Assembly (NCBI GenBank): GCA_031548675.1
Contig: JAVBQU010000114.1
Location: forward strand, 1 to 18,796
Origin: JAVBQU01 sp031548675
GTDB taxonomy: Bacteria; Bacteroidota; Bacteroidia; Bacteroidales; P3
Direction of reading: 5' to 3'
Length of the DNA stretch: 18,796 nucleotides
Position 1 is the first letter of the stretch, and every line of letters begins with the position of its first letter. The translations under genes and the position numbers were made by a program. Under the pieces are notes generated by a model. That model was not told the DNA's origin, ran no database searches, and saw only the letters and a program-made list of their open reading frames with translations. Shown in pieces: positions 6,274 through 13,784 of this stretch.

Positions 6274-6310
6274 TCTTGAAAAGAAAAACTAAACTGGACT
6301 CTTTTCAAGA
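6274..6310 (+). repeat. 11-bp perfect inverted repeat upstream of hemD
   Basis: TCTTGAAAAGA (6274-6284) pairs with TCTTTTCAAGA (6300-6310) across a 15-base loop. It lies in the 103-base gap between the DUF4271 stop and the hemD start, and no T-run follows, so it is not a standard intrinsic terminator. It may act as an RNA processing or stability element or a protein-binding site. Confidence 0.5.
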
Positions 6311-6346
6311 GATGTACATTGTGTAAATTTTTAAGCTATATTACGG

Positions 6347-7111
6347 ATGAAAATAAAGAGAATTTTGGTTTCGCAGCCTGCTCCGGCAGACATTGCCAAA
6401 TCACCGTATAAGGATATCGTTGAAAAATATAATATAAAAATCGACTTTAAGAAATTTATTAAAATTGAAGGCGTGTCTTCTCTTGAATTCCGTCAAATCA
6501 ACAAAATCAATATACTCGAACACACGGCTATTATTTTTACAAGCCGTAACGCCGTAGATCATTTTTTCAGAATTTGCAAAGAACTGCGTACTGAAATGCC
6601 GGATACAATGAAGTATTTTTGTGTTACCGAAGCAGTAGCTTTATATTTGCAAAAATATATCCAATACCGCAAACGTAAGGTTTTTCATAGTAAACTCACT
6701 ATGTTTGAAGATTTGATGGATTTGATTTTGAAACATCGCGAAGAAAAATTTTTAGTCCCTTGTTCCGATGTTAATACACAAGAAATCAACAAAGTTCTTG
6801 AAAAGCACGAAATAGATTATACAAAAGCTATTTTTTACAAGACTGTTTCAGAAAATATGAAATCGGTAGATGTGACCAAATACGATATGTTGGTATTTTT
6901 TAGTCCACTCGGTATTAAATCATTATTTGAAAATTTTCCTGATTTCAAGCAAAACGACATAGCTATCGGAGCTTTTGGAGCTGCAACTCATGCTGCAGTT
7001 ACCCAATATGGATTAGACCTCAATGTACCTGCTCCTACCAAATCGGCTCCTTCTATGACTATGGCTATTGAAGAATACATTGTGCAACAGTTGAAAAATA
7101 CTAAAAAATAA
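6347..7111 (+). CDS. hemD: Uroporphyrinogen-III synthase family protein
   Basis: A 254-residue HemD-like protein. HemD cyclises hydroxymethylbilane to uroporphyrinogen III in tetrapyrrole synthesis in the cytoplasm. Matching patterns are ILVSQPAP at the N-terminus, IIFTSRNAVDHFF (about residues 63-75), the central KTVSEN, MLVFFSPLGIKSLFENF, IAIGAFGAATHAAVTQYGL and the C-terminal APTKSAPSMTMAIEEYI. HemD sequences diverge greatly, so the fold is clearer than the activity; in many Bacteroidota this copy lies beside DUF4271 and away from other haem genes, and whether it is the working enzyme is uncertain. No TAnnTTTG box is seen before it, so it is probably read through from the DUF4271 promoter past the hairpin at 6274-6310. 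Confidence 0.85.
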   Translation: MKIKRILVSQPAPADIAKSPYKDIVEKYNIKIDFKKFIKIEGVSSLEFRQINKINILEHTAIIFTSRNAVDHFFRICKELRTEMPDTMKYFCVTEAVALYLQKYIQYRKRKVFHSKLTMFEDLMDLILKHREEKFLVPCSDVNTQEINKVLEKHEIDYTKAIFYKTVSENMKSVDVTKYDMLVFFSPLGIKSLFENFPDFKQNDIAIGAFGAATHAAVTQYGLDLNVPAPTKSAPSMTMAIEEYIVQQLKNTKK

Positions 7112-7159
7112 ACCTCATTTCCCTTGATTTTTATCGTTTAAATAGCAATACTGATAAAC

Positions 7160-7570
7160 GTGGCAACATTCAAAAAACACGAAAAACTGTGTAACTACAA
7201 AGCTATTGAATGTTTATACGAAAAAGGTGAATCTTTTATGAGCTATCCTTTCAGTATTCGCTGGATGGTACATTCCGACATAGGAAATATACCGCCTGTT
7301 CAGGTAATTTTTAGTGCACGGAAGAAGAATTTTAAACGGGCAGTTCATCGTAACCGCATTAAACGGTTGTTGCGCGAGGTTTATCGAAACCAAAAAAATG
7401 GATTTTATAATTATCTCGATCAGCACCAAATCAAGATTTATCTTTCTGTGGTTTTTGTAGGTTCACAAATTGGAGATTATCGTCTTTTCAATCACAAAAT
7501 GCAAGAGATAATCCAAAAAATTACTTCTCAAATAAATTTACGAAATGAAAATAATCCGGCTATTCAATAA
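7160..7570 (+). CDS. rnpA: Ribonuclease P protein component
   Basis: A 136-residue RnpA, the protein subunit that helps the RNase P RNA cut the 5' leader from pre-tRNAs. The family signature is at residues 54-76: ARKKNFKRAVHRNRIKRLL, containing the RNR motif that contacts the RNA. The N-terminus FKKHEKLCNYKAIECLYEKG is also typical. The start codon is GTG at 7160; an in-frame ATG lies inside the conserved fold, so it is too late. The gene follows hemD by 48 bases and overlaps yidD by 26 bases, which suggests translational coupling. The classic partner rpmH is not adjacent here. Confidence 0.95.
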   Translation: MATFKKHEKLCNYKAIECLYEKGESFMSYPFSIRWMVHSDIGNIPPVQVIFSARKKNFKRAVHRNRIKRLLREVYRNQKNGFYNYLDQHQIKIYLSVVFVGSQIGDYRLFNHKMQEIIQKITSQINLRNENNPAIQ

Positions 7571-7784
7571 AATTATCGGAAAGCTTTTCATTTTTCTGAT
7601 TCGAATTTATCAATATGCCATTTCTCCATGGTTTCCTGCAAGCTGTCGTTATACGCCCACTTGTTCGGCATACGGAGTAGAGGCTATCAAAAAACATGGA
7701 GCTCTGAAAGGGGGATGGCTCACATTGAAAAGAATACTTTCATGCCATCCATGGGGAGGAAGTGGATACGACCCTGTACCCTAA
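7545..7784 (+). CDS. yidD: YidD membrane protein insertion efficiency factor
   Basis: A 79-residue protein with the full YidD pattern: an N-terminal amphipathic/hydrophobic helix (KLFIFLIRIYQYAISPW), then SCRYTPTCSAYGVEAIKKHG, GGWLTLKRILSCHPW and the final GGSGYDPVP. YidD helps YidC-dependent insertion of proteins into the inner membrane. It overlaps the end of rnpA by 26 bases in another frame, as is common for this pair. Its stop codon is separated by only 4 bases from the stop of the convergent lptC gene. Confidence 0.95.
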   Translation: MKIIRLFNKIIGKLFIFLIRIYQYAISPWFPASCRYTPTCSAYGVEAIKKHGALKGGWLTLKRILSCHPWGGSGYDPVP

Positions 7785-7788
7785 AACC

Positions 7789-8382
7789 CTATTCATCATT
7801 TCGAGTTACATCAAAACGAGGTCTGATAATTTGATAATTATCCATAGTTTCATCGCTTTCAAAACCATCGCCATAGGTAATATCCGAAGCACTTACACGT
7901 TTTACAAAACTATTGGAATATAATTTTTTCTTTTCTTGGTCCCACGTAAATTCATTGGTATAAATAGTATCTCCCTTATCATAATTGATAATAATCACAT
8001 TATTACGAGCTACCATCATTTTCTTATCAACGTAATTTATAGCATAATTTGCTGTAAGTTTGGCTTTCAATGATTTATTTTCTTTTAAAAAATCTATTTT
8101 AATGCCTTTTGGAAAAATAATTCTTCGCTCGCCGCTCTCATAAGTATCCATTTCCAAGCCTGTCAATATCAATTGTACCTTCCCCGAATCGCTGCGGATT
8201 ATTTCAACATTTTTCATGTTCATATCAGGTCCTGTTTTGACAAACTCTTTATCTTCCCGTATTTTTTCATCTGTATTTCTGCATGAAAAAAATACAAAAG
8301 GCAGACAAAGCAAAACAACAGCTATTTGCAAAAAATGCAGATAGCTGTTGTTCTTATTTTTATGATTAAACTGATTATTCAT
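7789..8382 (-). CDS. lptC: LptC-like lipopolysaccharide export lipoprotein
   Basis: A 197-residue protein that I assign to LptC, the periplasmic bridge carrying lipopolysaccharide from the LptBFG transporter to LptA. A hydrophobic segment (residues 17-33) ends in the lipobox FFSC with Cys34, so it is probably a lipoprotein, as usual in Bacteroidota. The rest fits a one-domain OstA-like beta-jellyroll: MKNVEIIRSDSGKVQLILTG, FPKGIKIDFLKENKSLKAKLTANYAI, then repeated VARNNVIIINYDKGDTIYTNEFTWD and KKLYSNSFVKR. I chose ATG 8382, which overlaps the upstream stop by 8 bases (ATGAATAA); an ATG at 8409 is also in frame. It is last in the coaX operon. Confidence 0.88.
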   Translation of the reverse strand: MNNQFNHKNKNNSYLHFLQIAVVLLCLPFVFFSCRNTDEKIREDKEFVKTGPDMNMKNVEIIRSDSGKVQLILTGLEMDTYESGERRIIFPKGIKIDFLKENKSLKAKLTANYAINYVDKKMMVARNNVIIINYDKGDTIYTNEFTWDQEKKKLYSNSFVKRVSASDITYGDGFESDETMDNYQIIRPRFDVTRNDE

Positions 8383-9643
8383 ATTTGCGTTTAATAAACC
8401 AAATATCATAAGCAGAAAATGAAACAGATATTTGGAAATATTTTTCTTGAATCAGATTATTTTGGGTCGTTCCGAACTTCCCTAATTCTATTCCCACATT
8501 GATGGTGGAATAGCTTTTACGTAGTGGCAACCCAAATCCAGCCGTTACTGCCATTTTAGATAACGATGTATTTTGCAAATTTAAATAAGACGATTCATAT
8601 AAAAAACCTAAACGATAAGCTGTTCTTTTAAAATAATTAGGAGAGACAGGATTCGGTTTCCACTCGCCGCCAACGGCTATTTTCCAACTATTTTGCAATG
8701 AATCACTTTTTTCATTTATACGCAGATCAGACCAATTTGTATATGTAAAATCGGCTCCTACCATCCATTTTTTTTCATGGTTATAAGTCAATCCTATTCC
8801 AAAACTCGCAGGATATTGTATTTTGCTTTCTACATTTTGGCTAAAGGTTACGGTATCGACAAGGGTGGAGTTTACATTATTTGAAAGCAGGGTATGATCA
8901 AAAAGGTCTACCTTAGTATTGCGTTTTAATTTAGGAGAATATACTGCTCCGATAATTAAATTATCTCTTTCATTTAATTTCAAAGTATATTGTGCCCCAA
9001 AATCAAAGGTTAGATTATGTATATAAGTATGGTCTTCAAAACGGGAATCAAAAATGTAGGTTGAATCGAAATGAGCTGTACGAATCTTACTTAAATCTCC
9101 GAAAACAAAATTCAAATTGGCTCCTATCGAAAGATTTTTTGTCGGACTGAAAGCATTACCCCAATACACTTTTCGTAAGCCTCCCGACCCACTATATAGA
9201 TAGGTCATATTTCCTCCTAAGCTATCTTTGCCCGGAATCTTAGTTTGATATTCCATATTTGCCATTGGAAGGAGGCCAATGGAACTTTTCCACCACCTAA
9301 AAATAGGAAATCCTATTGCGAACTGGGTTACATTGGCATCATTGGTGTTTTGTTTTAAGGTACTGGTTTTAAGTTCCGACTGTTTAAACTGTAAGCCTAT
9401 ATCAAACACAAATGAAAGAGTATCGAAGCCGGTATAGGATGCCGGATTATAGGAATTGATAATATTATTTTTTCTAACTCCATAAGAAATACCACCCATT
9501 GAACGGAGTCCTGTTTGAGCATTTCCCATTAATTCTCCCATGCCGTAACGGGAATATGGAGAATTCATATCATCCTGTGCTATAACTACTTGCGAAAGTA
9601 TAAGAAAAATGAATATGAATTTAATTTTTATTGTTTTCAACAT
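8375..9643 (-). CDS. Predicted outer-membrane beta-barrel protein
   Basis: A 422-residue protein with a clear signal peptide (about residues 1-22, KIKFIFIFLILSQVVIAQ). The mature part begins DDMNSPYSRYGMGELM, followed by TGLRSMGGISYGVRKNNIINSYNPASY, and then many alternating amphipathic strands with aromatic girdles, fitting a FadL/PorV-like outer-membrane barrel. In Bacteroidota a barrel protein of this kind often lies between coaX and lptC, which suggests, but does not prove, a role in envelope assembly or hydrophobic-compound transport. Its start overlaps the coaX end by 23 bases, and its stop overlaps the lptC start by 8 bases. The substrate is unknown. Confidence 0.8.
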   Translation of the reverse strand: MLKTIKIKFIFIFLILSQVVIAQDDMNSPYSRYGMGELMGNAQTGLRSMGGISYGVRKNNIINSYNPASYTGFDTLSFVFDIGLQFKQSELKTSTLKQNTNDANVTQFAIGFPIFRWWKSSIGLLPMANMEYQTKIPGKDSLGGNMTYLYSGSGGLRKVYWGNAFSPTKNLSIGANLNFVFGDLSKIRTAHFDSTYIFDSRFEDHTYIHNLTFDFGAQYTLKLNERDNLIIGAVYSPKLKRNTKVDLFDHTLLSNNVNSTLVDTVTFSQNVESKIQYPASFGIGLTYNHEKKWMVGADFTYTNWSDLRINEKSDSLQNSWKIAVGGEWKPNPVSPNYFKRTAYRLGFLYESSYLNLQNTSLSKMAVTAGFGLPLRKSYSTINVGIELGKFGTTQNNLIQEKYFQISVSFSAYDIWFIKRKYE

Positions 9644-10358
9644 TAAAATCCAATATTTGATTAAGTCCTAAAAGTACAATATGTGGGATAATAGACACTT
9701 CATGATTTAATTTGCCATTAAAACAGTCTGCATCTCCGCCACTTAAAATTATTTTTAAATTTTGATATTCAGATAAATATTCATCTATAAAGCCATCCAG
9801 CTCAAAACAAGTTCCACATACCACACCTGATAAGATGGAACTTTCAGTATCGGTTCCTGTTACAGATAAATCTGTGCATCGAAGCTTTATTAACGGAAGC
9901 TTTTTCGTAAAATTGTGCAAAGCATGCAATTTCATTTCCAAGCCCGGCAAAATGGCTCCTCCATGAAAATTACCCATATAATCTTTAAAATCAATGGTAA
10001 TACAAGTTCCTGCATTGATAATTAAAACCGGATAATTCGGATAAAAAAAATGTCCTCCGATGGCTGCCGCTAAACGATCTTTCCCTAATTCGACAGGATT
10101 GGCATACCTATTACTAATAGGTATTGAAGTATGTTCATCCAATACCATGTAGGAATATTTTGAAAGCTCATGAAGCACTGCATCAGCTACATCAATTACT
10201 GATGATACTATACAATGCTTTATGTTCTGTAGACTTTGAAGGTAATTTATGATACTTGCAGCATTTTCCTTTTCAAAAAATGTAACATTCTGTAAATTAC
10301 CATTTTCAAATAATCCTATTTTGGTTAATGTATTTCCAAAATCAAGAACTAAATTCAT
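9621..10358 (-). CDS. coaX: Type III pantothenate kinase
   Basis: A 245-residue CoaX, which phosphorylates pantothenate with ATP in the first step of coenzyme A synthesis. Family motifs are DFGNT at residues 6-10 (phosphate loop), GKDRLAAAIGG (92-102, with catalytic-type Asp94), INAGTCITIDF (114-124) and HGGAILPGLEMK (132-143), ending in LSGGDAD. The frame continues upstream to 10382, but that ATG overlaps the TACTTTTG promoter box at 10380-10387, and family members begin directly at the MxLxxDxGNT motif, so ATG 10358 is chosen; GGCAGGAA just before it may help ribosome binding. It is the first gene of the coaX, barrel protein, lptC operon. Confidence 0.95.
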   Translation of the reverse strand: MNLVLDFGNTLTKIGLFENGNLQNVTFFEKENAASIINYLQSLQNIKHCIVSSVIDVADAVLHELSKYSYMVLDEHTSIPISNRYANPVELGKDRLAAAIGGHFFYPNYPVLIINAGTCITIDFKDYMGNFHGGAILPGLEMKLHALHNFTKKLPLIKLRCTDLSVTGTDTESSILSGVVCGTCFELDGFIDEYLSEYQNLKIILSGGDADCFNGKLNHEVSIIPHIVLLGLNQILDFNVENNKN

Positions 10359-10379
10359 TTCCTGCCTTTTTTCGAAAAG

Positions 10380-10387
10380 CAAAAGTA
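10380..10387 (-). promoter_or_regulatory. -7 promoter box of the coaX operon
   Basis: Minus strand TACTTTTG, 21 bases before ATG 10358; no clear -33. A tandem TTACGGA repeat (10395-10409) lies just upstream, between this box and the divergent box at 10428-10435. Confidence 0.65.
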
Positions 10388-10427
10388 CAATTTTTTACGG
10401 AGTTACGGAAAAGATATTAATTAAACT

Positions 10428-10435
10428 TACTTTTG
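10428..10435 (+). promoter_or_regulatory. Possible distal promoter for korAB
   Basis: TACTTTTG on the plus strand matches TAnnTTTG but lies 219 bases before the korA ATG. If used, it would give a long leader covering 10440-10654, where I see no gene: only a 17-codon frame from 10487 and AT-rich sequence. It is divergent from, and 40 bases away from, the coaX box. The match could be chance in AT-rich DNA. Confidence 0.3.
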
Positions 10436-10619
10436 TCTTTAGCCCATAAACCTTTTAAAGTTTTTGCGGGTTTATATTCAATAAAAATGAAAAGCAGGTC
10501 ATACATCATGCTGTTATTTAGACTTGACATTTATATTTGATAATCAGATGTGTATGGCGGATGTCTCTATATTAATAAAAAAACTCATGGAAAGGGCTGA
10601 TAATGTCAAAAATAAGGCG

Positions 10620-10627
10620 TAATTTTG
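10620..10627 (+). promoter_or_regulatory. Proximal -7 promoter box of korAB
   Basis: TAATTTTG matches TAnnTTTG, 27 bases before the ATG at 10655. The in-frame TTG at 10625 sits inside this box, so it cannot be the start codon if the promoter is right. No -33 match is seen. Confidence 0.6.
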
Positions 10628-10654
10628 CTCAAAATTTCATCAAAAACAATAGAA

Positions 10655-12499
10655 ATGACAGACAAAAATAATGTAATTGTCAAAGAAGACATTGTAGTAA
10701 AGTTTGTTGGTGATTCCGGCGATGGAATGCAACTTACCGGTACGCTTTTCTCTGACACCGCAGCACTTACAGGAAATGATATTGCTACTTTTCCCGATTA
10801 CCCTGCCGAAATTCGCGCTCCACACAACACTGTTGCAGGAGTTTCCGGATTTCAGGTTCATATAGGTAAAAAAGTTCACAGTTCAGGCGACAAATGCGAT
10901 ATTTTGGTTGCCATGAATCCGGCTTCTCTTAAAGCCAACCTCAAATGGGCGAAAATTGGAGCCACTATAATAGTGGATTTCGATACTTTTAGCGAACAGG
11001 CAATAGAAAAAGCAGGTTACAAAGCAGATCCTTTAGATCCTGCAAATATGAGTAAGTATGTTATCATCAAGGCTCCTATTACTTCTTCTACCAAAAGAGC
11101 GGTAGAAGCTTTAGGATTGGATAACAAAACTGCCGAAAAATGTCGTAACATGTTTGCATTAGGAATTATTTTCTACATGTGTAACAAAGAATTGACGGTT
11201 ACTAATCATTATTTGGAAAATAAATTCAAGAAAAATCCTATCCTGATTGATGCTAATAAAGCTGTATTACAAGCAGGATTTGATTATGCAGATACTTTGG
11301 AGTTGATAGAATCAAGAGTTTCTATTACGAAAGCTGAGATGCCCAAAGGTCGTTATCGTAATATTACCGGAAACACAGCCACCGCATGGGGACTTTTAGC
11401 TGCTGCTGAAAAAGCGGGCTTAAAATTATTTTTAGGTTCTTATCCTATTACTCCTGCTACCGAAATTTTGGTAGAATTAGCTAAACATAAATCATTAGGA
11501 GCTAAAGTTTTTCAAGCAGAAGACGAAATAGCAGGTATTTGTTCTGCTATCGGAGCTTCTTATGCTGGTTCTTTGTCTTGTACCACTACTTCCGGACCCG
11601 GTCTGTCATTGAAAAGTGAAGCTATTGGTTTAGCTGTTATAACCGAACTTCCTTTGGTTATTGTGGATGTACAACGTGGTGGTCCCTCAACAGGATTACC
11701 TACTAAAACCGAACAATCTGATTTAGCCCAAGCTCTGTATGGACGTAATGGCGAAGCTCCCTGCATTATCGTTGCAGCTTCTTCACCTGCGGATTGTTTC
11801 TACTGGGCTTATGAAGCTGCTAAGCTAACTTTGGAGCATATGACTCCGGTTATTTTACTTACTGACGGATATTTAGGAAACGGTTCGCAATTGCTCCGCA
11901 TTCCTAAAATGGCAGATATGCCAGCTATTAAACCCCGTATAGCGAAAGCTAATGATACTAATTATAAGCCTTACCGCAGAGACGAAGCTACTTTGGCTCG
12001 CGAATGGGCTATTCCGGGAACGGAAGGTTTGAGACACCGTGTGGGTGGTTTGGAAAAAGAAAATATTGCAGGCAATGTTTCTACAGATCCTGAAAACCAC
12101 CAAATCATGACTAATCTTCGTCAGGAAAAAGTAAATCGTGTAGCAAATTTTATTCCCGACCAAGAAGTAAAAGGAAATAAAGATGCTGACTTACTTGTAA
12201 TCGGCTGGGGAGGAACTTCAGGTTCTTTAAGTACTGCTATTGAAGAATTGAATGAAGAAGGCAAAAAAGTAGCGTATGCACATTTCAACTACATTATGCC
12301 TTTGCCCAAAAACACAGAAGATATACTCAAGAAATATAAAAAGATTTTGGTTTGCGAGTTGAATATGGGACAATTTGTTGGTTATTTGAGAACCAAATTC
12401 CCACAATACCCTTACGAGCAATATAATAAAGTAATGGGTTTACCTTTTGAGGTTACAGAAATTAAAGAAAAAATTAACCAATTATTGGGAGGAAAATAA
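10655..12499 (+). CDS. korA: 2-oxoacid (2-oxoglutarate):ferredoxin oxidoreductase, fused gamma-alpha subunit
   Basis: A 614-residue subunit of a thiamine-diphosphate enzyme that oxidatively decarboxylates a 2-oxoacid to its acyl-CoA and reduces ferredoxin, or runs in reverse. Residues 1 to about 200 are the gamma domain (VVKFVGDSGDGMQLTGTLF, then FPDYPAEIRAP). From about 235 the alpha pyrimidine-binding domain has GSYPITPATEILVELA, QAEDEIAGICSAIGASYAG, TTTSGPGLSLKSEAIGLA and VDVQRGGPSTGLPTKTEQSDL. A C-terminal domain (about 500-610) begins DLLVIGWGGTSGSL. The gamma-alpha fusion of this length is the KorA type common in Bacteroidota; 2-oxoglutarate is the likely substrate, but sequence alone does not exclude other 2-oxoacids. 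korB starts 3 bases after its stop. Confidence 0.93.
   Translation: MTDKNNVIVKEDIVVKFVGDSGDGMQLTGTLFSDTAALTGNDIATFPDYPAEIRAPHNTVAGVSGFQVHIGKKVHSSGDKCDILVAMNPASLKANLKWAKIGATIIVDFDTFSEQAIEKAGYKADPLDPANMSKYVIIKAPITSSTKRAVEALGLDNKTAEKCRNMFALGIIFYMCNKELTVTNHYLENKFKKNPILIDANKAVLQAGFDYADTLELIESRVSITKAEMPKGRYRNITGNTATAWGLLAAAEKAGLKLFLGSYPITPATEILVELAKHKSLGAKVFQAEDEIAGICSAIGASYAGSLSCTTTSGPGLSLKSEAIGLAVITELPLVIVDVQRGGPSTGLPTKTEQSDLAQALYGRNGEAPCIIVAASSPADCFYWAYEAAKLTLEHMTPVILLTDGYLGNGSQLLRIPKMADMPAIKPRIAKANDTNYKPYRRDEATLAREWAIPGTEGLRHRVGGLEKENIAGNVSTDPENHQIMTNLRQEKVNRVANFIPDQEVKGNKDADLLVIGWGGTSGSLSTAIEELNEEGKKVAYAHFNYIMPLPKNTEDILKKYKKILVCELNMGQFVGYLRTKFPQYPYEQYNKVMGLPFEVTEIKEKINQLLGGK
12487..12493 (+). 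promoter_or_regulatory. Shine-Dalgarno-like site of korB
   Basis: GGGAGGA lies within the last codons of korA, 9 bases before the korB ATG at 12503. Such strong sites are unusual in this window, where most genes have AT-rich leaders, and it fixes the korB start. Confidence 0.6.
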
Positions 12500-12502
12500 G
12501 AT

Positions 12503-13534
12503 ATGGAAAGACGTTTTGTTCCAAAATCGGATGTTGAATTAACTAAAGAAGATTTTGCAAGTGACCAAATGGTAAAATGGTGTCCCGGATGTGGAGACCA
12601 TGCTATATTAGCCTCAGTTTTGAATGTTTTCCCCAAAATTGGGCATAAAAAAGAAAACTACTGCATGGTATCAGGTATCGGATGTTCATCTCGTATCCCC
12701 TACTATGTAAATACTTATGGATTTCATAGCATACATGGACGTGCTAATGCTGTCGCATCAGGCGTAAAAATATCCAATCCTGCTTTAAGTGTTTGGATTA
12801 ATACCGGTGACGGCGATTCTATGGCTATCGGTGGAAACCATTTTATCCACATTATCCGTAGAAATTTAGATGTAAACATCCTGATGTTTAACAACGAAAT
12901 TTATGGTTTAACCAAAGGACAATATTCTCCTACAACCCGTATGGGAAGTGTTACCAAAACCTCTCCTTTCGGTACGATTGAGCATCCGTTCAATCCGGGA
13001 GAATTGGTAATTGGTGCTCAAGGTACTTTCTTTGCCAGAGCCTTGGATGTAAATCCAAAGCAAATGACGGAGGTAATGCTTGAAGCTGCTAAGCACAATG
13101 GAACTTCGGTAATAGAAATCCTTCAAAACTGTGTTATCTTTAATGATAAAACGCATAAAGCTATCACAGACAAAGAAGTTCGTGACGAAAAAACAATTTA
13201 TCTACAACACGGACAACCTATGATTTTTGGTAAAAACAGAGACAAAGGTCTGATTCTGAAGGCTACAGGTTTAGAAGTTGTAGAAATTGGCAAAAACGGA
13301 ATTACTGAAAAAGATATATTGATTCACGATCAATATACTAAAGATCAAGGTGTACATCTGATGCTGGCTCAAATGCGTGCTCCTGAAATGCCCGTGGCTT
13401 TAGGGGTAATTCGCTCTGCATCATTTGAAACCTATAATCAATTATTTGAAGACCAAATGGATGAAGCTATGGCAAACTCTCCTATTAAATGTATGGATGA
13501 TTTGTTGAATAGCGGAGATACTTGGGAAGTTTAA
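12503..13534 (+). CDS. korB: 2-oxoacid (2-oxoglutarate):ferredoxin oxidoreductase, beta subunit
   Basis: A 343-residue beta subunit that binds thiamine diphosphate and one [4Fe-4S] cluster. Cys27 and Cys30 (WCPGCGD), Cys61 (GIGCSSR) and Cys210 (LQNCVIFND) have the spacing of the four cluster ligands in this family. The TPP/Mg motif is GDGDSMAIGGNHFIHIIRRN (residues 102-121), with NNEIYGLTKGQYSPTT (130-145) following it. It works with the KorA product; separate delta (ferredoxin-like) genes are not adjacent, so electrons probably pass to a free ferredoxin. The gene is translationally close to korA and is followed by a strong terminator, making korAB a two-gene operon. Confidence 0.94.
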   Translation: MERRFVPKSDVELTKEDFASDQMVKWCPGCGDHAILASVLNVFPKIGHKKENYCMVSGIGCSSRIPYYVNTYGFHSIHGRANAVASGVKISNPALSVWINTGDGDSMAIGGNHFIHIIRRNLDVNILMFNNEIYGLTKGQYSPTTRMGSVTKTSPFGTIEHPFNPGELVIGAQGTFFARALDVNPKQMTEVMLEAAKHNGTSVIEILQNCVIFNDKTHKAITDKEVRDEKTIYLQHGQPMIFGKNRDKGLILKATGLEVVEIGKNGITEKDILIHDQYTKDQGVHLMLAQMRAPEMPVALGVIRSASFETYNQLFEDQMDEAMANSPIKCMDDLLNSGDTWEV

Positions 13535-13552
13535 GAAATATAATACCTAAAT

Positions 13553-13587
13553 AAAAAGTTGCTCTACAAAATAGAGCAACTTTTTTT
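13553..13587 (+). terminator. Intrinsic terminator of korAB
   Basis: A perfect 14-bp stem, AAAAAGTTGCTCTA (13553-13566) with TAGAGCAACTTTTT (13572-13585), a 5-base loop and a T-run continuing to 13587. It lies 18 bases after the korB stop. Confidence 0.93.
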
Positions 13588-13670
13588 GTCCTAAAAATAA
13601 ACAATCATTCATTTTAAAAATTTAATAATCAGCGCATTGAAAAATATTCTCACTTTTTAACGTGTAAATA

Positions 13671-13702
13671 CTTGTGTGATTCAGAAAAGGGATATACTTT
13701 TG
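13671..13702 (+). promoter_or_regulatory. Promoter of tetR-type regulator gene
   Basis: CTTG (13671-13674), a 20-base spacer and TACTTTTG (13695-13702) match the Bacteroidota promoter well. The operator palindrome begins 4 bases after the -7 box, covering the expected transcription start. The leader to ATG 13785 is about 75 bases. The segment 13588-13670 is AT-rich and shows no gene. Confidence 0.75.
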
Positions 13703-13706
13703 CACC

Positions 13707-13726
13707 GTAAATGAACGTTCATTTAC
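13707..13726. promoter_or_regulatory. TetR operator: perfect 20-bp palindrome
   Basis: GTAAATGAAC followed by its exact reverse complement GTTCATTTAC. It sits on the presumed transcription start of the regulator gene, so binding would block that promoter; autoregulation is inferred. A related site (14403-14418) precedes the tolC-like gene. Confidence 0.8.
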
Positions 13727-13784
13727 AATAATTGTTGCAATAGAGAATTGACGATTATTTTCAAAACAAATAACCACCAAGATT

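Noticed and set aside
8383..8409. Earlier ATG for lptC at 8409
   Set aside because: It would give a 35-base overlap and extra residues before the signal segment; ATG 8382 with its ATGAATAA overlap is simpler, but this is not certain.
10524..10539. TTGACA followed by TATATTTG as a promoter
   Set aside because: The two elements are only 5 bases apart or less, too close for a -33/-7 pair; probably chance in AT-rich sequence.
10625..10654. TTG start giving korA ten more residues
   Set aside because: The codon lies in the TAATTTTG promoter box, and the ATG at 10655 starts the family N-terminus.
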